11,199 nt of DNA from JBBQQK01 sp038216025 (GTDB lineage Bacteria > Patescibacteriota > UBA1384 > XYA2-FULL-43-10 > 1-14-0-10-43-13): NCBI GenBank assembly GCA_038216025.1, contig JBBQQK010000030.1:1-11199 (forward strand). The letters run 5' to 3'. Each line of letters opens with the position of its first letter. The first letter of the stretch is position 1. Below are positions 6,857-11,199 of this stretch, in pieces. The notes beneath the pieces were generated by a model. The model did no database searches. It was not told the origin of the DNA and was given only the letters and a program-made list of their open reading frames with translations. A program made the translations under genes and the position numbers.

Positions 6857-8596
6857 TTAAAGTATATCGTTACCATCAACTGAAACGTGAATTTGTCCGT
6901 CGCCGTTCAAATCTTGACTTGTGGAAAAATCATTAAAAGAAGACATACCATCCATTGCCCCACTTCCGATATTTCCACCACTAGTGTTCACTGTTACATC
7001 AACCGCTGAGTCCCCAGAAAGAATACCGCCGTCCCCAGTGTTCTCCTTAGCTTTATTTTCGCCAGTGTGATTTACGATGACACCATCATTACACGCGTCC
7101 ATGGCGTTATTAATGTCCATTTCGTTCTCTTTATTCAGGTCAAACTTGATATTGTTGTCGGACTTAGCGCCGGTAATGTTGTTTGAAGCCGTAACATCCA
7201 TGTCGCCCGAACCCATAGCTGCGCCAATAAATGAGGTCTTGTTGGCTGTGGTGTTCAATTCGCCATCGATGCTAGCGTCGCCGGAAACAACTGACCCATC
7301 ACCTGTATTCATGTTGGCTTTGTTGTAGCCAGTCAACGCCCTAAGATCCAATTGGTTGTAAATCTGAGCTTGATTATTGATAGACAATTCGCTTCCGCTG
7401 TCCAAATCAATCCTAATGTCATTGTCTGAATCGTAACCGGTGTGCGAATTGGTCGCATCAACCATTACGTCTCCAGAGCCACTTCCCATATTAAGATCGG
7501 CCAGATTGGCTCTGGTTGAGAAAGTAGCCTCAACCGAGGCGTCACCGCTTCTGACTGCGCCGTCGCCAGTATTCATGTTGGCTTGATTGTCACCAGTTTC
7601 CGCTTTTGCATAGATATCGTTATTAATGTCAGCAATATTATCGACATAAACTGAATCGCCGCTATCTAGATCCAGCCTAATGTAATTGTCAGACTGTGCG
7701 CCGGTTGTGTTGTTACTCAAAGCTACATCAAAAGATCCGCTTCCACCTCTTTGCCTAACACGAGTTTCGTTAACGGCGGTTGTAACCTCAGTTGTTGCGC
7801 TTGCGTCGCCGCTTCGAGATGAACCGTCACCGGTGTTTTTGCTGGCTTCATTATCTCCAGTTTCAACATTTGCATCGAAGTTATTATTGATGACTGCTTC
7901 GCTTGTGATATATAGCTCTTTGCCAGACGAAATATTAGCGTTAATATCATTGTCCGAATCGTAACCTGTACGCATATTTGACAATGTGATGTCGCCGCTC
8001 ATACCACCACCGAAGGCTATATCGGCCATATTGGCTCTGGTTGTCGCTCTCAATAATGAATTCGCTTCTCCAGATCGAACCGCGCCGTCGCCGGTATTCA
8101 TATTGGCTTTGTTTTCTCCGGTATTAAGACGAGTAGAAAGATTGTTGGCAATATTAGCACTGTTATTTAAAACGAGAGTAGAAGGCGAATCAACATCAAC
8201 CTTTGCGTCGTTATGAGACTTCGCTCCGGCGGTATTATTTGAGACGTTAGCCGAAAAACCTCCGGCACTGCTGCTCCCCTGCAATGAAACATTGTTAACA
8301 TTGGTACTTGAACTGACTGTTGCGCTAGCATCGCCAGTTACGACCGAACCGTCGCCGGTATTCATATTGGCTTTGTTGCCGCCGGTATTGGCGCAAACAT
8401 TAATGTTATTGCGAACATTGGCTACATTGTTGATAGCGGCTGTATTTGATGAGCTAATGTTAATTGATGCTTTATTATGCGATTCTGCCCCAGTCGTACT
8501 GTTGCTAACCGTTGCGTCCGAAGCTTTTGCCATGCCGGTAAATACTAAGAAGCCAGCAGCGGCCATCAACGAACTTAAAAGATACTTTGATTTCAT
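6857..8596 (-). CDS. Secreted six-repeat protein, paralogous in motif to its neighbour
   Basis: This 579-residue protein has a signal peptide (MKSKYLLSS, hydrophobic core, cleavage after AKA at residue 25) and then six very regular repeats. The NTGDG motifs begin at residues 79, 167, 254, 342, 430 and 519, a spacing of 87-89. Each unit reads TG..SDN (or SHN), an INN.A..NN stretch, TG.N.A..NTGDG...SGDA, then a variable Thr/Ala-rich strand and a Gly/Ser turn. There is no membrane helix and no sorting tail, so it is predicted to be secreted or held at the surface by a partner. It ends in DLNGDGQI, an EF-hand or dockerin-like loop. Only two cysteines are present (68 and 502). The start has a strong AAGGAG nine bases upstream. 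It is first in a two-gene unit with the 803-residue anchored protein. The function is unknown; beta-solenoid or fibre-like folding is inferred. Confidence 0.88.
   Translation of the reverse strand: MKSKYLLSSLMAAAGFLVFTGMAKASDATVSNSTTGAESHNKASINISSSNTAAINNVANVRNNINVCANTGGNKANMNTGDGSVVTGDASATVSSSTNVNNVSLQGSSSAGGFSANVSNNTAGAKSHNDAKVDVDSPSTLVLNNSANIANNLSTRLNTGENKANMNTGDGAVRSGEANSLLRATTRANMADIAFGGGMSGDITLSNMRTGYDSDNDINANISSGKELYITSEAVINNNFDANVETGDNEASKNTGDGSSRSGDASATTEVTTAVNETRVRQRGGSGSFDVALSNNTTGAQSDNYIRLDLDSGDSVYVDNIADINNDIYAKAETGDNQANMNTGDGAVRSGDASVEATFSTRANLADLNMGSGSGDVMVDATNSHTGYDSDNDIRIDLDSGSELSINNQAQIYNQLDLRALTGYNKANMNTGDGSVVSGDASIDGELNTTANKTSFIGAAMGSGDMDVTASNNITGAKSDNNIKFDLNKENEMDINNAMDACNDGVIVNHTGENKAKENTGDGGILSGDSAVDVTVNTSGGNIGSGAMDGMSSFNDFSTSQDLNGDGQIHVSVDGNDIL
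6878..6913 (-). other. Encoded EF-hand/dockerin-like loop
   Basis: Residues 562-573 (DLNGDGQIHVSV) carry Asp, Asn, Asp at loop positions 1, 3 and 5 and Gly-x-Ile at 6-8, as in calcium loops of EF-hands and dockerins. Position 12, normally Asp or Glu, is Val, with Asp at 13, and there is only one loop. Calcium binding is therefore possible but not secure. Confidence 0.45.
6962..8518 (-). repeat. Six protein-level tandem repeats (87-89 aa) in the 579-aa protein
   Basis: The units are nearly constant in length. In DNA, the NTGDG-coding segment is the best conserved part. For example, about 29 bases around 8089-8117 recur around 8349-8377. The units alternate in type: units two and four share NMNTGDGAVRSG and a TRAN(M/L)AD strand, while units three and five share TGYDSDNDI, which points to growth by duplication of a two-unit block. 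Confidence 0.88.
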
Positions 8597-9030
8597 TTCT
8601 AAATTCTCCTTGATTGATAAATTGATTTATTGACTAATATAATCTCCTCTGGTTCGACCTAACCAGGAATAGATTAGTGAATTAAGGCGCCCGATTTGCG
8701 CATGTCAGAATTGATACTACAAAACGAGCAAAAAGTATTCTTTAGCTAGGAGTACAATAATTTATGAATTGTTTTTGATTTGTTTATGACAAGTTGAAAA
8801 TTGACCCGAACACTGCCTGACAATTTAGTATGAACATGTAATACTTACTATGAAAGTATTTATTAACGGAACACTAATAAACAGCCCCAAAGATGTGAAG
8901 GACTGTCACAAAAAGAGATATTTGTATTTTTACCTATTAAATCACTTAAACGAAATAAGATCTTGCAAACCGGCAATTGCGTACGTGATAACTTATATTT
9001 GCTGCATTTACCTATCAATATAGGGTTCTA
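8597..9030. other. Intergenic region with leader of the repeat-protein operon
   Basis: No convincing gene is seen in these 434 bases. Next to the repeat operon (minus strand) are its AAGGAG ribosome binding site, an AT-rich stretch with repeated ATCAAT, and a hairpin with CTGGTT (8649-8654) paired to AACCAG (8661-8666), about 55 bases before the ATG. I could not find a clear -35/-10 pair for the operon. AATACTT/AAGTATT (8840-8846 and 8854-8860) form another 7-bp hairpin. No obvious terminator follows the 9031-9438 gene, so read-through from it into the repeat operon is possible. Confidence 0.5.
8649..8666 (-). promoter_or_regulatory. Hairpin in the 5' leader of the repeat-protein operon
   Basis: A perfect 6-bp stem CTGGTT/AACCAG with a 6-base loop lies upstream of the ribosome binding site of the 579-residue gene. 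There is no T-run after it on the minus strand, so it is not a terminator. It could stabilise the mRNA 5' end or bind a regulator. No known riboswitch class is recognised. Confidence 0.35.
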
Positions 9031-9438
9031 CTATTGTTTGTCTAAATTTCTGTATGCAGTTTCGTCACCGTATTCCAGAAAATATTTGTGATGAACTGGT
9101 TCAACAAACCCATCTCCTGATTTGTGTTTTATGCTACACCAATACTTCTCCGTATCGCCTGCTATTTTAACACAATAGGCAGAAATGCCATTAGCGTACC
9201 CGCAATATATGCACCACAATTTATCTCGCGTCTTTAAGTATGAAAGTTTATGACGATCAATCCTTATGTAATTTGATCGTTTATTTACGGGAATGCCATA
9301 AAGAGGAAAAGCTATTCGGTGATATATCTCAATAGTAATATCCAAAAAAACAATCGGCACTATCATCCCGAAAATAAAGGGCGCTGCTAATGTCTGTCTT
9401 AAAGTTTTATTTGGCAATTTTATTCTTTTATATTCCAT
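9031..9438 (-). CDS. Small membrane-associated protein with CIYC motif, conserved hypothetical
   Basis: This 135-residue protein has a basic N-terminus, one hydrophobic segment (about residues 17-38), and then a soluble part with IDRHKLSYL, DKLWCIYCGYANG (72-84) and EKYWCSIKH (97-105). This arrangement (DRxKL, then a Cys-x-x-Cys-Gly-Tyr-x-Asn-Gly block, then YWCxIKH) is one I associate with an uncharacterised bacterial family, but I cannot name it. The CIYC pair plus C89 and C101 could bind metal or form disulfides. No Shine-Dalgarno precedes the ATG, while a good promoter ends only six bases before it, suggesting a leaderless transcript. It lies 61 bases downstream of the ABC-F stop on the same strand but seems to have its own promoter. 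Confidence 0.8.
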   Translation of the reverse strand: MEYKRIKLPNKTLRQTLAAPFIFGMIVPIVFLDITIEIYHRIAFPLYGIPVNKRSNYIRIDRHKLSYLKTRDKLWCIYCGYANGISAYCVKIAGDTEKYWCSIKHKSGDGFVEPVHHKYFLEYGDETAYRNLDKQ

Positions 9439-9444
9439 GGAACG

Positions 9445-9473
9445 ATTCTATTTATTAATAGATAAAAAATCAA
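9445..9473 (-). promoter_or_regulatory. Promoter abutting the start codon of the 135-aa gene
   Basis: On the minus strand, TTGATT (9473-9468) and TAGAAT (9450-9445) are separated by exactly 17 bases. A start site seven bases past the -10 box falls on the A of the ATG at 9438, so the mRNA would have no leader. The region is AT-rich, so chance cannot be excluded. Confidence 0.5.
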
Positions 9474-9499
9474 GCGGTTGCCGGTCGAATGAGATCTCA

Positions 9500-10951
9500 T
9501 CAAACCCGACTTAAATCTATCTCCTCATCGAACTTTATTTGTTCTACAAAATCTTGCATATGACTGACCATAACCATGGCACCTGTAAATTCATCAACAG
9601 CCTTGGCAATGATCGGTAAGTGACGAAAATTGATATGGTTAGTTGGCTCATCCAATATCATAAGGCCCGGTTGCATAATCGCAAGTCGCGCAAAAGCCAG
9701 CAAACCTTTCTGCCCTTCTGACAACTCGCTGATTTTACGACCCATGAGATCGCCGGTGATTAGAAAACCTGCTGCAATCGAGCGCATCGCCTGAATATCC
9801 GTACCTGCTGCCCGTGCGCTATCCAACGAATCAAAAACGGTTTGGTTAAAATCTAGATTTGAAAAATCCTGACTGTAATAGCCAATGCGCACTTCATCCA
9901 ATATTTTTATGTGTTGATCTTGGTTGGAGACAAGCCTTCGCAAGAAAGTACTTTTGCCGATTCCGTTTGGCCCAGTAACCAAAACATGCATTCGCTTGCG
10001 GATAACCTTATCAACTTCTTTAATGTGCGGCTTATGATTTCTAAAAGCGGTCAAAGCGCTTATTTTTACAATTTCTCCGCCAATATCCTGAGCAACGATA
10101 TTAAAATTCTTTATAGATCTATCTTCATGACGGACATCAATGATCTCTTCTTCAAGATCTGCGGCTTCGTCTTTCATCTTCTTGGCCAGCTGACGCATTT
10201 TGCCGCCTTTATTTGAGAAAAAGTTGGCCTTTTCTTTGCGGTCTATAATAGTTCTCTTGAGTTGAGCATTTTTTCTTTGCTCGCTTTCAACTCGCCTACT
10301 TATTTCCTCAACAACAGAATAATAATCGCCGACATACTTTTCAATTTTATGCGTAAAGACATTGAGATAAATTACTCCCTCAGTAAAACAGTTTAAAAAA
10401 TCTGCGTCATGTGAAATCACAATCACTGTTTTGTCATACATTATAAGAAATTGTATTAAGTGATCAATACCGGCTTGATCTAAATTGTTAGTCGGTTCGT
10501 CAAGCAACAGAATGTCTGAATTTTGAATCAAGGCAAAAGCCAGCAAAAGCCTCGCCTGTTGTCCGCCGGAAAGCGCGCCAACTAACCTGTCAGTGGGTAT
10601 TTCCAAATTCACCGCTGTCAACACCTTGTGAATCTTACTATCCAAGTCATTTGATTTCAGTTTAAAGGCTTTGGAAAAATACTCCTTAACAGACAAAGAA
10701 AGATCGTCGCGAGCCATTACCTGTTTGGCTGTAGCGATAGTGATGTCCTTGGCAATAGAAATCTGACCTGACTTAGGCTTCAGTTCCCCCGTTATCATAG
10801 CGAAAAGAGAACTTTTACCAGCGCCATTTTGTCCCATCAAGGTTATTTTTGCTCCACGGCGCACACTAAAACTGGCACCGTCTAGAATCGGCTTATCATA
10901 GATATATTCGAAATTGACTTCATCAAATCGTAAAATTACTTCTTCGTTCAT
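9500..10951 (-). CDS. ABC-F family ATPase (ribosome-associated type)
   Basis: This 483-residue protein has two fused ATP-binding cassettes and no membrane helices, as in ABC-F proteins that act on the ribosome (translation factors such as EttA, or antibiotic-protection proteins). First cassette: Walker A GQNGAGKS (40-47), signature LSGGQ (127-131), Walker B and D-loop LLLDEPTNNLD (148-158), switch His in ISHD. A charged linker, about 215-285, includes KGGKMRQLAKKMKDE and fits the P-site tRNA-interaction motif region. Second cassette: GPNGIGKS (327-334), LSEGQ (410-414), MILDEPTNHIN (431-441). Both catalytic Glu residues are present. Oddities: the second D-loop has Ile-Asn instead of Leu-Asp, and the protein is shorter than many members because it lacks a C-terminal extension. 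The stop is TGA. The ATG lacks a good Shine-Dalgarno but overlaps a tiny leader frame. Subfamily not assigned. Confidence 0.92.
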   Translation of the reverse strand: MNEEVILRFDEVNFEYIYDKPILDGASFSVRRGAKITLMGQNGAGKSSLFAMITGELKPKSGQISIAKDITIATAKQVMARDDLSLSVKEYFSKAFKLKSNDLDSKIHKVLTAVNLEIPTDRLVGALSGGQQARLLLAFALIQNSDILLLDEPTNNLDQAGIDHLIQFLIMYDKTVIVISHDADFLNCFTEGVIYLNVFTHKIEKYVGDYYSVVEEISRRVESEQRKNAQLKRTIIDRKEKANFFSNKGGKMRQLAKKMKDEAADLEEEIIDVRHEDRSIKNFNIVAQDIGGEIVKISALTAFRNHKPHIKEVDKVIRKRMHVLVTGPNGIGKSTFLRRLVSNQDQHIKILDEVRIGYYSQDFSNLDFNQTVFDSLDSARAAGTDIQAMRSIAAGFLITGDLMGRKISELSEGQKGLLAFARLAIMQPGLMILDEPTNHINFRHLPIIAKAVDEFTGAMVMVSHMQDFVEQIKFDEEIDLSRV

Positions 10952-10992
10952 GATCTTGTGAAAAAATTAAAAAGGCGCATAATTCACGCCAT
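10948..10992 (-). promoter_or_regulatory. Candidate leader/attenuator of the ABC-F gene
   Basis: On the minus strand, GGCG (10990-10987) can pair with CGCC (10977-10974), plus two G-U pairs, followed by TTTTTAATTTTTT. This looks like a small intrinsic terminator between promoter and gene. Two tiny frames overlap it: ATG-GCG-TGA (10992-10984) in the 5' arm, and a 10-codon frame from the ATG at 10980 (MRLFNFFTRS) whose TGA overlaps the ABC-F ATG as ATGA. Many antibiotic-protection ABC-F genes are known to be controlled by such leaders. That it works so here is inference. Confidence 0.4.
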
Positions 10993-10999
10993 TAGTATT

Positions 11000-11008
11000 A
11001 TCATAACA
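11000..11008 (-). promoter_or_regulatory. Probable extended -10 promoter of the ABC-F gene
   Basis: The minus strand reads TGT then TATGAT (11008-11000), an extended -10 box with five of six consensus bases. No good -35 lies 17 bases upstream, which extended -10 promoters can tolerate. The start site would be near 10993, about 42 bases before the ATG. Confidence 0.45.
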
Positions 11009-11080
11009 TATTTCAGAGAAAAGTACAGACCTAGTCTTATCCAATGCAGAATGCGTGTAACAGGTACCGCTTTCCAATTG

Positions 11081-11102
11081 AAAAATGCGCCTGGACGGCA
11101 CA
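11081..11102 (-). terminator. Intrinsic terminator of the right-edge gene
   Basis: On the minus strand TGTGCC (11102-11097) pairs with GGCGCA (11091-11086), including one G-U pair, around the loop GTCCA, followed directly by TTTTT. It begins two bases after the TAA of the minus-strand frame that enters from the right edge. Confidence 0.6.
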
Positions 11103-11104
11103 TA

Positions 11105-11199
11105 TTACAACACATTGGTCAGTATGCGCGTGTCGGTTATGATAGAAAGGTGAAAATCAAAATAAGCAACACGCGCAGTCTCAATGTAGCAGAAATTGA
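11105..11199 (-). CDS. C-terminal end of an unidentified gene (partial)
   Basis: A minus-strand frame is open from the right edge of the window to a TAA at 11107-11105, giving 31 codons including the stop (the tail contains YIETARVAYFDFHLSIITDT). The intrinsic terminator immediately after the stop supports it as the end of a real gene. The pattern YIE followed by Asp and Thr spacing loosely recalls the end of bacterial sugar transferases, but this is far too short to call. A plus-strand GTG frame over the same bases is the competing reading. Confidence 0.4.
   Translation of the reverse strand, partial: NFCYIETARVAYFDFHLSIITDTRILTNVL

Noticed and set aside
4635..8518. CRISPR-like or satellite-like periodic DNA
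   Set aside because: The periodicity is in protein motifs inside two intact reading frames; the DNA copies are diverged and there are no spacer and repeat units.
7077..8633. Several plus-strand frames of 75-113 codons opposite the 579-aa gene
   Set aside because: They are antisense shadows created by the biased codons of the repeats and have no ribosome binding sites or plausible products.
8850..9022. Apparent small plus-strand gene starting MKVFINGTLI
   Set aside because: The frame stops at TGA 8895-8897 after 15 codons; the longer downstream stretch is in another frame without a good start.
11150..11199. Plus-strand GTG frame behind TTGGTC-17-TATGAT at the right edge
   Set aside because: The minus-strand frame over the same bases ends just before an intrinsic terminator, which is stronger evidence; the -35 box is poor and only 16 codons are visible.

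Overview
The window most resembles a Candidate Phyla Radiation (Patescibacteria) genome. It is AT-rich and gene-dense. It carries an RNase Y-YmdB-HU gene run, a tRNA-Pro with an encoded CCA end, an ABC-F ATPase, and two large secreted Asn/Thr/Gly/Asp-rich repeat proteins of a type I associate with this group. The lineage is inferred from gene content; the sequence does not prove it. UGA appears to be an ordinary stop codon: the intact genes contain no internal TGA even though the repeat proteins are very rich in glycine, and the ABC-F gene ends in TGA.

Layout, left to right. Positions 1-232 show no convincing gene. A tRNA-Pro(CGG) lies at 233-309, followed by a T-run and a GC-rich hairpin. 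Positions 406-1192 (+) hold a decayed surface-protein gene (LVIVD beta-propeller repeats plus a DUF11-like domain) with an in-frame TGA and a likely frameshift. A possible 48-residue membrane peptide follows at 1303-1449. A stem-loop at 1453-1482 can terminate transcription from both sides.

On the minus strand, 4143-1485 forms an operon in the order rny (RNase Y), ymdB (metallophosphoesterase), HU protein. It has a good promoter at 4289-4317 and a terminator 2 bp after the HU stop. Upstream, 8596-4428 (minus) is a two-gene unit, a 579-residue and then an 803-residue secreted protein, each built from six tandem repeats that share TG..SDN and NTGDG...SGD motifs. The second ends in an LPRAG-TM-RRRQ cell-surface sorting-like tail. 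A very long stem-loop (4341-4390) closes this unit. This pair is the most unusual part of the window and may be a co-assembling cell-surface structure.

Positions 8597-9030 hold a 5' leader and otherwise no convincing gene. Next come a 135-residue conserved-looking membrane protein with a CIYC motif (9031-9438, minus), whose promoter sits so close to the ATG that the mRNA may be leaderless, and an ABC-F ATPase (9500-10951, minus) with a short leader containing a terminator-like hairpin and tiny ORFs. At the right edge (11105-11199, minus) is the tail of another gene with its own terminator at 11081-11102.

The two left-hand themes are RNA turnover and nucleoid housekeeping (rny-ymdB-HU) and cell-surface architecture (repeat proteins and the decayed propeller protein). 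The ABC-F protein is a likely ribosome-associated factor.
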